Positions 6,768 through 15,593 of a DNA stretch of 21,866 nt are shown here, piece after piece; position 1 is the stretch's first letter; every line of letters starts with the position of its first letter. A program made the position numbers and the translations under genes. The stretch is taken from NCBI GenBank assembly GCA_937925645.1, contig CALAMB010000132.1:1-21866 (forward strand). The letters run 5' to 3'. The notes under the pieces are model-generated. The model was not told where the DNA came from. It saw nothing but the letters and a program-made list of their open reading frames with translations, and ran no database searches. Source of the stretch: an uncultured Acidobacteriota bacterium (GTDB taxonomy: Bacteria; Acidobacteriota; JAAYUB01).

Positions 6768-6784
6768 GCCCCGCCGAGCGGGGC
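6768..6784 (+). terminator. Hairpin after the deaminase gene
   Basis: GCCCCGC-CGA-GCGGGGC makes a perfect seven-pair stem 68 bases after the stop codon. There is no T-run, so it may be a transcript-end or stability hairpin, not a complete intrinsic terminator. Confidence 0.35.
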
Positions 6785-6874
6785 CTGGCGGTGAACGTGT
6801 CTGACGCCGCGAACCGGGCCGACTGGCTGACAACCCGGCGCAAGGGAAAATGGGGTAGATTTCGCCGCGGGGAG

Positions 6875-7114
6875 TCAGCACACCATCTGGGATTCGCGTT
6901 TCTTCCGGCGGCGGGGGTTGAGCGCGCGGAGCCCGAACTTTTCATACTTGTAGTTGAAGATCCGGTAGGTCACCCGAAGGGTCCGGGCGGCGCGCAGCTT
7001 CACCCAGTTGGTCCGATTGAGGGCGTCGAGCATGAGGAGTTTTTCAAACTCCTTGACCCGGGCGTTCAGGGAAAGATCAGGATTTTCAATTAGTTGAATC
7101 AGTCGGTCTCTCAC
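6875..7114 (-). CDS. Fis-family small DNA-binding protein
   Basis: I place the start at GTG 7114 because GGGAGG lies four bases upstream. A longer frame from TTG 7147 has no ribosome site and would overlap the preceding gene. The product is 79 residues. Residues about 24-62 match the C-terminal Fis-type HTH: LLMLDALNRTNW, KLRAARTLRVTYRIF and YKYEKFGL, the usual pattern of two helices, Ala-Ala, and a recognition helix. A basic tail (PRRRKKRE) may contact DNA backbone. In NtrC-type activators this HTH follows receiver and AAA+ domains; here it stands alone. It lies 22 bases after the receiver-PP2C gene and probably shares its transcript, making it a candidate DNA-binding output of that signalling cluster. 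Confidence 0.83.
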   Translation of the reverse strand: MRDRLIQLIENPDLSLNARVKEFEKLLMLDALNRTNWVKLRAARTLRVTYRIFNYKYEKFGLRALNPRRRKKRESQMVC

Positions 7115-7136
7115 AAAACCTCCCGCGTTGCCAGTG

Positions 7137-8225
7137 CTAACACTCAATCAACACCATGGTGATATCGTCCGCGTGGGACGGGTGCCGCTGGACGATGGGT
7201 TGACTGAGCACGTCCAGAAGATCCGGCTGATTACTATACGCAAGCGATTGCATCTGGTTTCGGAATTCGGCGAAGGCGGCGCCGTCATCGTCCAGGTCCG
7301 TGAGGCCGTCGGTGTAGAGCAGGATCCGATCGCCGGTCTGGACGGGGATCTCGTTGTCGGCGTACGTGGCGTCGTGGAACAGGCCGATGGCCGGCCCGGT
7401 GATGTCCGACTCCAGGAAGCGCTTCTCCGCGGGCCGCAGGAACAGGGGGAACGGGTGGCCGGCGCTGGCGAACGTCAGACGCAGCGGTTCCGGCCGCAGG
7501 ATGCCGTAAAAGGCGGTGAAGAATGACCGTCCCTTCAAGACCGGGATGAACGCCCGGTTGATGGCCGCGAGCAGGATGGATGGGTTGCCGCAGGCGGGCG
7601 CGGCGTTGAGGAAGGCCATCTTGAGCATGGCCATCATCATGGCGGAACTGACGCCGTGCCCGGCGGCGTCGGCGACGATGACGCCGAGCGCGCCGTCCGG
7701 CAGGAGCTGATAGTCGTAGTAGTCGCCGCCCACCGAGCCGCCGGGGATGTAGCGGGCGCTGATCCGGAAGTGGTCGGTGGCCAGGGCAGGGGCGGGCAGG
7801 AGGTTGAGCTGGAGGGAGCGGGCCATCTCCGTGTCGTACTGGATCCGCTTGCGGAACGCATATTGGTCCAGCGCCTTGCGAACCAGCAGGAGGAGTTCCT
7901 CGGGGTCGAACGGTTTGGTGATGTAGTGGTACGCCCCCATCTTGAGGGCCTCGACCGCCACTTTCTCGGAACCGTGGGCGGTGAGCATGATCACCTGGAT
8001 ATCCGGGTCCGCGGCGAGGGCGCGGCGCAGCACCTCGACGCCGTCGATCTCGGGCATCCGCAGGTCGGTGATGAGCACCCGGCAGCCTTTCTCCGCGAGG
8101 AAAGCCAGCCCCTCCTTCGGGTCGGTGAACGTGGCGATGCTGGTGAAGTGCTTCTCGAGGATCGCCTTGACCGTGTAGAGGACGGAAAACTCGTCGTCGA
8201 TGACCAACAGGTCGGCGCGTTTCAT
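7137..8225 (-). CDS. Response regulator: receiver domain fused to PP2C/SpoIIE-type phosphatase
   Basis: A 362-residue protein. Residues 5-120 are a complete receiver: Asp 10/Asp 11, phospho-acceptor Asp 54 in ITDLRMP, Thr 82 in LTAHG, and Lys 104 in TKPFDP. A helical linker (residues 121-150) leads to a PPM/SpoIIE-RsbU phosphatase domain with GGDYYDY at 166-172, VADAAGHG at 184-191, LYTDGLTD, and a terminal DDITMVLI, which supply the metal-binding Asp residues. The expected output is dephosphorylation of a Ser/Thr-phosphorylated target, classically an anti-sigma factor antagonist; none is encoded in this window. The ATG at 8225 has AAAGGAG nine bases upstream and overlaps the kinase stop as ATGA, so the two are translationally coupled and almost certainly cognate. 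Confidence 0.94.
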   Translation of the reverse strand: MKRADLLVIDDEFSVLYTVKAILEKHFTSIATFTDPKEGLAFLAEKGCRVLITDLRMPEIDGVEVLRRALAADPDIQVIMLTAHGSEKVAVEALKMGAYHYITKPFDPEELLLLVRKALDQYAFRKRIQYDTEMARSLQLNLLPAPALATDHFRISARYIPGGSVGGDYYDYQLLPDGALGVIVADAAGHGVSSAMMMAMLKMAFLNAAPACGNPSILLAAINRAFIPVLKGRSFFTAFYGILRPEPLRLTFASAGHPFPLFLRPAEKRFLESDITGPAIGLFHDATYADNEIPVQTGDRILLYTDGLTDLDDDGAAFAEFRNQMQSLAYSNQPDLLDVLSQPIVQRHPSHADDITMVLIEC

Positions 8226-11170
8226 TGCGGATTGTCTCCTTTGACGTCCTGGACGGGAAAGCGGACCTCGAACGCGGCGCCGCCGCCGTCGGCCCACGAC
8301 CCGGCGGCGATGGTCCCGTCATGCTCCTCGACGATGCTCCGGGCGATGGCCAGGCCGAGGCCGGTGCCGGACTCCTTGTTGGAGAAGAAGGGCTCGAAAA
8401 TTTTATCCCGCAGCTCGACGGGGACGCCCGGACCGGTGTCCGTGACGCGGAAGCCCGCCGCCTCGCCCGCTCCGGCGGCATCGGCCGCGCCGTCGAGGAA
8501 CGACTCCACCAGGACCCGGCCGTCGGGCGGCGTGACGTCCAGAGCGTTCTGGAGCAGGTTGATGAGCACCTGCTTGACCTTCTCGAAGTCGGCCGTCAGG
8601 CGGATCGCCTCCCGGCCCGGGCGGAATTCCAGACGGACGCGGCGCTTGCGGCTTTCCTCCGCGTAGAGGTCCACCGCGTCCTGAATGCACGCGTTGAGAT
8701 CCATCAGGTCCTTGGCCAGTTCCATGGGGCGGGCGAAGCGCACCAGCTCCGAGACCACGTTCTGCAGGCGGTTCACCTCGGCGTTGAGCACCTTCATGTG
8801 CTGGGCGCGCGGGTCGGCGCCGTCGAAACTGTCGCTCACCAGCTGGCCCAGCCCCTTGATGGCGACGAGCGGGTTGCGGATCTCGTGGGCGATGTTGGCG
8901 GCCATCTGGCCGATCAGGGCCAGCCGCTTCTGATGGTGCATGGTCCGCATGAACGCCTGTTCCTTGTCTCTGGCCTGGGCGTTCTCCAGGGCGATGGCCG
9001 CGTTGTTGCAGAGGATCCCGAGGAAGTTGATATCTTCGTAGGAGAAGAGCTCGCCGGAGAGCTTGGCCTTCAGCAGCAGGATGCCCAGCAGCCGGTTGCG
9101 GGACATCAGCGGGGCGATCACCGAGACCTCCAGCGTCCGCAGGAGGGCGATTTCCTCCGGAGGCAGGGCAAGGAAGCGCCGGTGGTTGAGGCGGTCGAAC
9201 AGCTCGATGGGATCCTGCTTGTCCATCAGCCACTGGACGACGTGCCACGACGCGGGGATCTGGACCGACCGAAACTCCTCGATCTCGGGGTTGCGGGCGG
9301 CGGCGCATTCAAACACCTCGGCGTCGCCGCTGCGGAGGAAGAAGTAGCCGCCCTTCAGGTAGGCCACGGTGGATATCTTGTTCAGGCTCAGGTCGATGAC
9401 CGTGGGGATGTCCATCGTGTAGTTTAACTGCCGGGACGTCTCGAGAATGGTCTCGCGGTAGTTGATCTGGGCCCGGTAGAAGACGCGATCCAGCAGTTTG
9501 GCGATGGAGGACTTGAGCGGCTCGATCAGGAACGCCGCCGCCAGCAGGAACAGGATCATGAGCCACTCGGGGCCGATCCTGAGGAACCGCTGGAGATCGT
9601 CGCCGTACCAGACCAGGAGCAGGAAGTAGAGGAACAGCAAGACGCCCGATACCAGCGTGTAGGCGATGCTCTTCTTCAGGACGATGTCGGCGTAAAACAC
9701 CCGTTTGCGCACGAAGTCGAACAGGAGCGTCCAGCCGAGCAGCGTCGCGGCCAGGATCGCCAGGGAAGTGCCCGTCGACAGCCGCGTCTCGGGGAACAGG
9801 CTCTCCACGGCGAAGCCGGCGGCCGGCAGCACCGTGCCGGCGATGAGGCCGAAGTACAGGATGCTGGCGGAGGTGCGCTCGTGCGGCTGACGCCACGACC
9901 GGAACACGACGAGGCTGGCCGCGACGAGTCCGGCGCTGACCGCCAGGGCGGCCAGACGGATGGCGGTCTCCAGCCGGTCCAGGTCGGGCTGGGCGCCGGC
10001 GCCCAGCCAGGCGGCGGCCGCGGCGACGGCGCACCACGCCGCAGCGGCCAGCGCCAGCGCGCGGGGCCGGGCAATCACGGGCAGGCGGATGGGGAAGTGG
10101 GCGATCAGGACGAACAGCACCGCGGGCAGCGCCAGGGCGCCCGGCAGCGCCCATTTGAAGAATTCGGCCAGCGGGGCGAAGCTCAGCGTCCAGCCCAGCA
10201 ACAGCAGGCTGGCCATCCCGAAGTAGGCCAGCGACTGCAGGAGACTCAACAGGGGGTTGGGGTACCGGATGAGCAGAAAGGCCGAGACGAGTCCCCCCAC
10301 CAGTCCGAGGAGCAGCCCCAGCAGGGTGCCCGGGTGCCGGGCCTCCCAAAGCGACAGCCGGATGGTCAGATCCGCCCAGTTGAAATCGTCCGCCGAGCGA
10401 ATGTTCAGCGAGTAGGCGGCGCCGAATTTCAGTCCGTGGAGCTCGCGGAGCACCTGCGCGCGGTTGAACACCGGTTGCTGGTTGATGCTCAGGACCTGGT
10501 CGCCCACCGTCAGACGGTCGGCAAGCGAGGGATGGACGGCGGAGACGAACACGGAGTACTTCTCCACCAGACTCGTCCGGAGGCGGCCCATCTCGGCGGG
10601 CGAGAGGGTGACGAGCTGCAGCCGGCCCGCCTGCAGCACCAGGAGGGTCGAGGGACCGTCGCGGTACGCCAACTGCTCGCGGATTTCCTCGGTGCGGCCG
10701 CTCTGGACGATCCGCCCGTTGATGTTGAGGATGCGGTCTCCGGGCCGGAGCGGTGTGAGGACCGGGGCCGTTTCCACCTGCAGCGCCAGGTTGTCGGGGG
10801 CGAAGACGGGGTCCGCCGCGATCAGCTCGCCCAGGGCGGCCCGCACCTGGTAGGTCTTGCCGGTGCGGCGGACGCTGACGTTGACCATGTCACGCGGGGC
10901 GATCCGGTGCCGGATCTCCGCCCAGTTCCGCGGGTGGGCGATGGACTGCCGGTTGACGGAGAGGATGATGTCGCCTGTCTGCAGCGGCAGGCGGGCGGTA
11001 CCGCGAAGGATGAAGCGGTAGTGGTTCTCCACGTCGAAGCCGGGCGTCGGCGTCCGGTTCAGGATGGATGCGGCGATCAGCAGGAGGGTCAGCATGCCGG
11101 CGGACAGGCCGAACGCCAGCAGTTTCAGGATTCGCCAGTGCCAACCGAATTCGGCGGGTGGTGCGATCAT
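8222..11170 (-). CDS. Membrane histidine kinase with three PDZ-like repeats, multi-TM region and GAF domain
   Basis: A 982-residue protein. TM1 is at residues 14-37. Three PDZ-like modules follow outside the membrane, each with a (T/P/V)GDxxLxxN core: TGDIILSVN (65-73), PGDRILNIN (143-151) and VGDQVLSIN (222-230). Roughly nine TM helices span 282-552. A GAF-like domain lies at about 580-735 (ending NFLGILCNNAAIALENA). The kinase core has His 762 in AHEIRNPL, Asn 875 in LLQNALD, DTGPGVP at 911-917, FEPFF and GTGLGLAIARS. PDZ modules usually bind C-terminal or unfolded peptides, so envelope protein state is a plausible input. The start has only a weak SD (GAGAA). Partner is the coupled receiver-PP2C gene; the TPR gene lies 50 bases upstream. 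Confidence 0.9.
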   Translation of the reverse strand: MIAPPAEFGWHWRILKLLAFGLSAGMLTLLLIAASILNRTPTPGFDVENHYRFILRGTARLPLQTGDIILSVNRQSIAHPRNWAEIRHRIAPRDMVNVSVRRTGKTYQVRAALGELIAADPVFAPDNLALQVETAPVLTPLRPGDRILNINGRIVQSGRTEEIREQLAYRDGPSTLLVLQAGRLQLVTLSPAEMGRLRTSLVEKYSVFVSAVHPSLADRLTVGDQVLSINQQPVFNRAQVLRELHGLKFGAAYSLNIRSADDFNWADLTIRLSLWEARHPGTLLGLLLGLVGGLVSAFLLIRYPNPLLSLLQSLAYFGMASLLLLGWTLSFAPLAEFFKWALPGALALPAVLFVLIAHFPIRLPVIARPRALALAAAAWCAVAAAAAWLGAGAQPDLDRLETAIRLAALAVSAGLVAASLVVFRSWRQPHERTSASILYFGLIAGTVLPAAGFAVESLFPETRLSTGTSLAILAATLLGWTLLFDFVRKRVFYADIVLKKSIAYTLVSGVLLFLYFLLLVWYGDDLQRFLRIGPEWLMILFLLAAAFLIEPLKSSIAKLLDRVFYRAQINYRETILETSRQLNYTMDIPTVIDLSLNKISTVAYLKGGYFFLRSGDAEVFECAAARNPEIEEFRSVQIPASWHVVQWLMDKQDPIELFDRLNHRRFLALPPEEIALLRTLEVSVIAPLMSRNRLLGILLLKAKLSGELFSYEDINFLGILCNNAAIALENAQARDKEQAFMRTMHHQKRLALIGQMAANIAHEIRNPLVAIKGLGQLVSDSFDGADPRAQHMKVLNAEVNRLQNVVSELVRFARPMELAKDLMDLNACIQDAVDLYAEESRKRRVRLEFRPGREAIRLTADFEKVKQVLINLLQNALDVTPPDGRVLVESFLDGAADAAGAGEAAGFRVTDTGPGVPVELRDKIFEPFFSNKESGTGLGLAIARSIVEEHDGTIAAGSWADGGGAAFEVRFPVQDVKGDNPQ

Positions 11171-11220
11171 GCGTTCTCGTCAGAAAGGGCCGTTGGCTCC
11201 GGTCCCAGCCGGCCCGACGT

Positions 11221-12702
11221 TTATTTCAACTGGTCGCTGAGGTGCTTGACGTCCTGGTAAAGCGGGGCGCGCTTGTCTCCGTCCCGCAACACGTCCAGGC
11301 AGCGCGCCACCAGTCGGCGCGCTTCGTCTTTCTGGGCCGTGGCCGCGGCGATCTTGGCTTTCAGCAGCAGGCTGGGCGCGTGGTTGGGATTGATGGAGAG
11401 GTTCTGGTTGATCACGTCCCGCGCCAGCTCGATCTGGCCCGAAGCCAGGTAGGCCTCGGCGAGAGCCCAACGCGCGAAGATCCCGCGGTGGGGGATGGCG
11501 ATCGCGTCGGACACCTTCCGGAACAGCTCGATCGCCGTGCTGAAATTGCCCAGCGAGACGTTCATCCGGCCCACGAGATAGTCATAGAGCGGATCACCCT
11601 TGTAGCGGGGATATCCGGCCATCATTTTTGAATCGCCGGCGTGCCGGGTGGCGGTCATCTTCTGCCAGGCGTCCAGCAGCTTGCGCAGCTCGTCCATCCG
11701 GCCGGACTGCAGGTTGGAAATGCCGAGGGCATAATAGGCCGATGAGGACTGGGGCTTGAGATCCAGCGCCGCCTGGCCTTTCTTCAGCGCTTTGTCATAT
11801 TCGCCCTTCAGGTGATGGATTTCGGCCATCTGCAGGAGCGCGGTGGTTTTCGCGTCGTCGCTGGTGGCCTGTTCCCATATCTTCTGGGCGAATTTCATCG
11901 CCTTCGAATGCTGGCCTTTCGCGTTGAGCACCTGGATCATGTGCTCGTGGACGTAGACCAGGTCCGGGTCCAGGTTCAGGGCTTCCTGGAACTGGGCGAT
12001 GGCTTCGTCGTAGCGGCCGGTCATCAGGTAAATCTCGCCCAGGCTGTCGTGCGGGTTGGGGTGGTCGGGATACAGCTTGGCGTAGATCTCCAGATGCTTG
12101 ATCGCCAGGTCGTACTTGTACATGTACGTGTAAGTGTAACCCAGCAGGTTGTGCGCCTGGCCCATGTAGGGGGCCAGCTCCAGCGCCTTTTCGAAACACT
12201 CGGCGGCGAGCGTCCGCTTGTTGATCGCGGTATAGAAGGTGCCGGCCACGTAGTACGGCACCGGGTCGCTGCCGTTTTTGGCCATCAGCTCCTTGAGCGT
12301 CAGGTGGGTCTCCTGGATCTGATCCTTGCCCACTTTCCGCAATATCAGCCGGGTCCAGATCTGCTCCGCCGGCGGGGCGGTGGGCAACAGGGCGTCCACC
12401 CGGGCCTTGTAGCGGCGGGCTTCGTCGTCCATGCCCCGGAATTCCATCACGCCGGCCATGAAAAAGTTGGTCATGAGATGGTCCGGGTTCAGCTGCAGGG
12501 CCTGCCGGAGGGTGCTTTCGGCCTCGGCGTAACGCCGCTCCACCACGTATTCATAGTGAAGGAAGATGAGCCGGTATACCTGGTCGCGGGTCTGCGGGGC
12601 CATGGTCCGGCTGCCGGTTTCCACCTTGACCCGCGTGGGCGCCGCGGGCACGGCCGCCAGGCCGAATATCAGAAACAAGATGAAGTATATTCCACGTCGC
12701 AT
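11221..12702 (-). CDS. Exported tetratricopeptide-repeat protein
   Basis: A 493-residue protein. The ATG at 12702 has AGGAGA upstream. Residues 1-21 (MRRGIYFILFLIFGLAAVPA) form a signal peptide. The rest is a chain of 34-residue TPR-type helix pairs, clearest at NLLGYTYTYMYKYDLAIKHLE, SLGEIYLMTGRYDEAIAQFQEALNLDPD, QMAEIHHLKGEYDKALKKGQAALDLKP and ALAEAYLASGQIELARDVI, about ten repeats in all. TPR arrays are protein-binding scaffolds; the location is the periplasm or outer face. The kinase gene starts 50 bases downstream on the same strand. The TPR protein could therefore present or assemble the ligand read by the PDZ modules, but this is inference from position. Confidence 0.9.
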   Translation of the reverse strand: MRRGIYFILFLIFGLAAVPAAPTRVKVETGSRTMAPQTRDQVYRLIFLHYEYVVERRYAEAESTLRQALQLNPDHLMTNFFMAGVMEFRGMDDEARRYKARVDALLPTAPPAEQIWTRLILRKVGKDQIQETHLTLKELMAKNGSDPVPYYVAGTFYTAINKRTLAAECFEKALELAPYMGQAHNLLGYTYTYMYKYDLAIKHLEIYAKLYPDHPNPHDSLGEIYLMTGRYDEAIAQFQEALNLDPDLVYVHEHMIQVLNAKGQHSKAMKFAQKIWEQATSDDAKTTALLQMAEIHHLKGEYDKALKKGQAALDLKPQSSSAYYALGISNLQSGRMDELRKLLDAWQKMTATRHAGDSKMMAGYPRYKGDPLYDYLVGRMNVSLGNFSTAIELFRKVSDAIAIPHRGIFARWALAEAYLASGQIELARDVINQNLSINPNHAPSLLLKAKIAAATAQKDEARRLVARCLDVLRDGDKRAPLYQDVKHLSDQLK

Positions 12703-12791
12703 AACGTCTCCTAAGACGCTGATACCTATCCTACGGACTACAGACTTGGATGTTTCGCCCGCGGGCGGGATTTTTCACGATCAACAACCGG

Positions 12792-12821
12792 TTCTGCCCC
12801 CGACCATCTCAATGATATAAT
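12792..12821 (+). promoter_or_regulatory. Probable promoter of the class V aminotransferase operon
   Basis: A perfect TATAAT lies at 12816-12821, with a weak TTCTGC at 12792-12797 and an 18-base spacer. Start near 12828 would leave a leader of about 23 bases. A second TATAAT on the minus strand (12825-12820) could serve the TPR gene, but has no good -35. Confidence 0.5.
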
Positions 12822-12850
12822 TATACTTTATCGCGCAGTGAGCCACAGGC

Positions 12851-14017
12851 ATGAATCGGACCGAACCCCTAGTTGACCCGAACCGGCGCGCCGAGCTCTT
12901 CCCGGTCACGCGGCAGTGGATCTATCTCAATCACGCCGCCGTGGGGCCGCTGCCGGCCTATGTGCTGGACGCCGCCCGCCACTACCTTGAGGCCATTTCC
13001 CGAGACGGCGACCACCACTGGCAGGAAACCCTGCAGGTGGTGGAGGCCGCCCGCGCGCTCCTGGCTGAACTGGTCGGAGCCCGGCCGGCCGAGATCGCGT
13101 TCACCCGGAACGCCTCCGAAGGGATCAGCGTGTTGGCCAACGGCCTGGACTGGCGACCGGGCGACAACGTGGTTTTGCCGGCCATCGAGTTTCCCGCCAA
13201 CGTGTTTCCGTGGCAAAACCTGGCCCGCCGGGGCGTGGAGGTCCGCTACGTTTCCCTCCGGGACGGCCGCTGCGAGGCGGCGGACATCATTCCCCGCGTT
13301 GACGGGCGAACACGGGTGATCTCGGTAAGCTCGGTCCAGTTCTTTAACGGCTTCCGGCTGGACCTGGCGCCCCTGGGCGCGTTCTGCCGCGAGCGGGGCG
13401 TGATCTTCTGCGTGGACGCCATCCAGCAACTGGGCGTCCTGCCCCTCGACGTCGGCAGCGGCGGCGTGGACTTCCTCGCCTGCGGCGGACACAAGTGGCT
13501 GATGGCGGGCGAGGGGATCGGATTCCTCTACTGCCGGGCGGAGTTGCTGGACCGGCTCCAGCCGGCCGCCGTAGGTTGGATGGGCGTGCGGGACTGGGAA
13601 CACATGCTCAATTACCGGCTGGAGTTTCCCCCGGAGGCCCGCCGGTTCGAAACCGGCAACCTGTCGGCGTTCGGCGTCCACAACCTGAAGGCCTCGGTGG
13701 ACCGGTATCTCCGGCTGGGGCCGGCGGCCGTGGCCGCCCGCGTGCTGGAGCTGGCGGAAGCGGTCGCCGCGGCGACCGGCCGGCGGGGCTGGACGGTGCT
13801 TTCCCCCGACGGACCGGCGCGTTCGGGCATCGTGTCGTTCCGCGTGCCCGGCCGCGACGCCGCCGACCTGGCGGCGCGGCTCCTGGCGGTCGGCGTCCAG
13901 GTGGCGGTCCGCAACGGCGCCATCCGGGTCTCGCCGCATTACTACAACACCGCCGCAGAGGTAGCCGAGGCGTTCGACCGCCTGGACCGGATCGTCAAAC
14001 AAACCGACGGAAGGTGA
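12851..14017 (+). CDS. Class V PLP-dependent enzyme (NifS/SufS-like fold) without the desulfurase cysteine
   Basis: A 388-residue protein. The fold-type I core is clear: NHAAVGPLP near residues 27-35, TRNASEGIS (cofactor phosphate loop), VDAIQQLGV (pyridine-N Asp and Gln), and the Schiff-base Lys in GGHKWLMAGEG near residue 217. GNLSAFGV follows in the position of the family's ETGT loop. Cysteine desulfurases carry an RxGxxC loop near the C-terminus; here VRNGAIRVSPHYYN aligns and has no Cys. Cysteine desulfurase or selenocysteine lyase activity is therefore unlikely, and an epimerase or lyase role on another amino acid is more plausible. ATG 12851 has only a weak SD. It leads an operon with nnr and tsaE. 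Confidence 0.87.
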   Translation: MNRTEPLVDPNRRAELFPVTRQWIYLNHAAVGPLPAYVLDAARHYLEAISRDGDHHWQETLQVVEAARALLAELVGARPAEIAFTRNASEGISVLANGLDWRPGDNVVLPAIEFPANVFPWQNLARRGVEVRYVSLRDGRCEAADIIPRVDGRTRVISVSSVQFFNGFRLDLAPLGAFCRERGVIFCVDAIQQLGVLPLDVGSGGVDFLACGGHKWLMAGEGIGFLYCRAELLDRLQPAAVGWMGVRDWEHMLNYRLEFPPEARRFETGNLSAFGVHNLKASVDRYLRLGPAAVAARVLELAEAVAAATGRRGWTVLSPDGPARSGIVSFRVPGRDAADLAARLLAVGVQVAVRNGAIRVSPHYYNTAAEVAEAFDRLDRIVKQTDGR

Positions 14018-14021
14018 GCTT

Positions 14022-15593
14022 ATGAAACTGCTGACAGCCTCGCAGATGCGTGAAGTGGACCGCCGCACCACGATGGAGATCGGCATCCCCGGCACCACCC
14101 TCATGGAGAACGCCGGCATCGCCGTCGTGCAGGTTCTCGAGGAGGAGTTCGAGAAGCTCGACTCGTTTCACATCGGCGTGATCTGCGGTCGGGGCAACAA
14201 CGGCGGCGACGGTTTCGTCATCGCCCGGCACCTGTTCCTGCGCGGAATCACCTCCCATGTCTACGTCATCGGCGGGGCGGACGGAATCACGGGCGACGCC
14301 CGGATCAACCTGGACATCATCCGGAATTACCGCGACATCCCCATCGCGGAAATCACCGACGAGACCGGGGTGGAGTCGCTCCGCCAGGACCTGCAGTCGT
14401 TCCACCTCATCGTGGACGCCCTTCTGGGCACCGGGCTCAACCAGCCGGTCGAGGGGCTCCTGGCCGACGTCATCCGCGCCGTCAACGATTCGTCGGCGAC
14501 GGTGGCGGCCGTGGACCTGCCCTCCGGCCTGTTCGCCGACGAGTACCGGCCGGTGGAGACGGCCGTGTTCGCCGACCTCACGGTGACCTTCACCGCGCCC
14601 AAGCCGGGCCTGATCCTGGGCGACGCCGGGACCTACACGGGGGACCTGTACACGGTGTCCATCGGCACGCCGGACTTCCTGCTGGATGTCCCGGAGCACG
14701 CGTTCAACCTGCTGTCGGCCGACGACGTGCGCAGCTTCTTCCTGCCCCGCAAAAAGGATACGCATAAAGGCAATTTCGGCCACATTCTGGTGGCGGGCGG
14801 CGGGAGCGGCAAGACCGGCGCCGTGAAGCTGGCGGGCCTGGCGGCGCTTCGAAGCGGCGCCGGCCTGGTGACCGTCGCTGTGCCGGCCCCGCTGGCCGCC
14901 GTGGCCGCGGGCGACGTGCCGGAGCTCATGGTGGAGGCCCTGCCGGGCGGCGACGACGGATCTTTCAGCCCGGCGGCGGCCGCCCGCATTCTGGAACTGC
15001 TCAAGACGCGCGACGTGCTGGTGCTGGGACCCGGCCTGGGGCACCATCCCGACTCGGTCGCCCTGATCCGGGAACTGCTGCCCCGGCTGGAGGTCCCCGT
15101 GATCCTGGACGCGGACGCCCTCAACTGCCTGGCGGAGGATCCGGAGCTGCTCAAGCGGATCCAGGTCCCGGCGGTGCTGACGCCCCACCCCGGCGAGATG
15201 GCCCGGCTGGTGGCCCGCCGGACGGGCGAGGTGCAGGAGAACCGCGAGATGATCGCCCAGGATTTCGCCCGCAAGTTCGGACACTACCTCGTCCTCAAGG
15301 GGCACCGGACCGTGGCCGCCGATCCGGACGGCCAGGTCTGGATCAATCCCACCGGCAACCCGGGCATGGCCACGGCCGGATGCGGCGACGTGCTTTCCGG
15401 GATCCTGGGCGCCTTCTGCGCCCGGATCAACCACCAGAACCCGGCGGCGTGGGCGCTGGCGTGCAACGCGGCGATTTACGTCCACGGCCTGGCGGGCGAT
15501 CTGGCCACCGAGAAGCTGAGCGAGGAGTCGGTCATCGCCCGCGACATCATCCGGTTCATCTGCCCCGCCATCCGGCGGATCCGCGAATCGTGA
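14022..15593 (+). CDS. nnr: Bifunctional NAD(P)HX epimerase / ADP-dependent NAD(P)HX dehydratase
   Basis: A 523-residue fusion of standard length. Residues 1-215 are the YjeF_N epimerase domain with GRGNNGGDGFVIAR (about 56-69), DALLGTGL and DLPSGL. Residues about 228-515 are the ribokinase-like dehydratase: KGNFGHILVAGGG with a GSGKTGA loop, GPGLG, LDADALN, LTPHPGEMARL, LKG, and the terminal NPTGNPGMATAGCGDVLSG with its catalytic Asp. The enzyme repairs hydrated NADH/NADPH in the cytoplasm. ATG 14022 is four bases after the upstream stop, with AAGGTGAG as SD. The GTG of tsaE overlaps its stop. The nnr-tsaE neighbourhood is widespread in bacteria and supports both calls. Confidence 0.97.
   Translation: MKLLTASQMREVDRRTTMEIGIPGTTLMENAGIAVVQVLEEEFEKLDSFHIGVICGRGNNGGDGFVIARHLFLRGITSHVYVIGGADGITGDARINLDIIRNYRDIPIAEITDETGVESLRQDLQSFHLIVDALLGTGLNQPVEGLLADVIRAVNDSSATVAAVDLPSGLFADEYRPVETAVFADLTVTFTAPKPGLILGDAGTYTGDLYTVSIGTPDFLLDVPEHAFNLLSADDVRSFFLPRKKDTHKGNFGHILVAGGGSGKTGAVKLAGLAALRSGAGLVTVAVPAPLAAVAAGDVPELMVEALPGGDDGSFSPAAAARILELLKTRDVLVLGPGLGHHPDSVALIRELLPRLEVPVILDADALNCLAEDPELLKRIQVPAVLTPHPGEMARLVARRTGEVQENREMIAQDFARKFGHYLVLKGHRTVAADPDGQVWINPTGNPGMATAGCGDVLSGILGAFCARINHQNPAAWALACNAAIYVHGLAGDLATEKLSEESVIARDIIRFICPAIRRIRES

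Noticed and set aside
9881..11260. 459-codon plus-strand frame
   Set aside because: Antisense to the PDZ kinase; Gly/Gln/Arg-rich with no domain.
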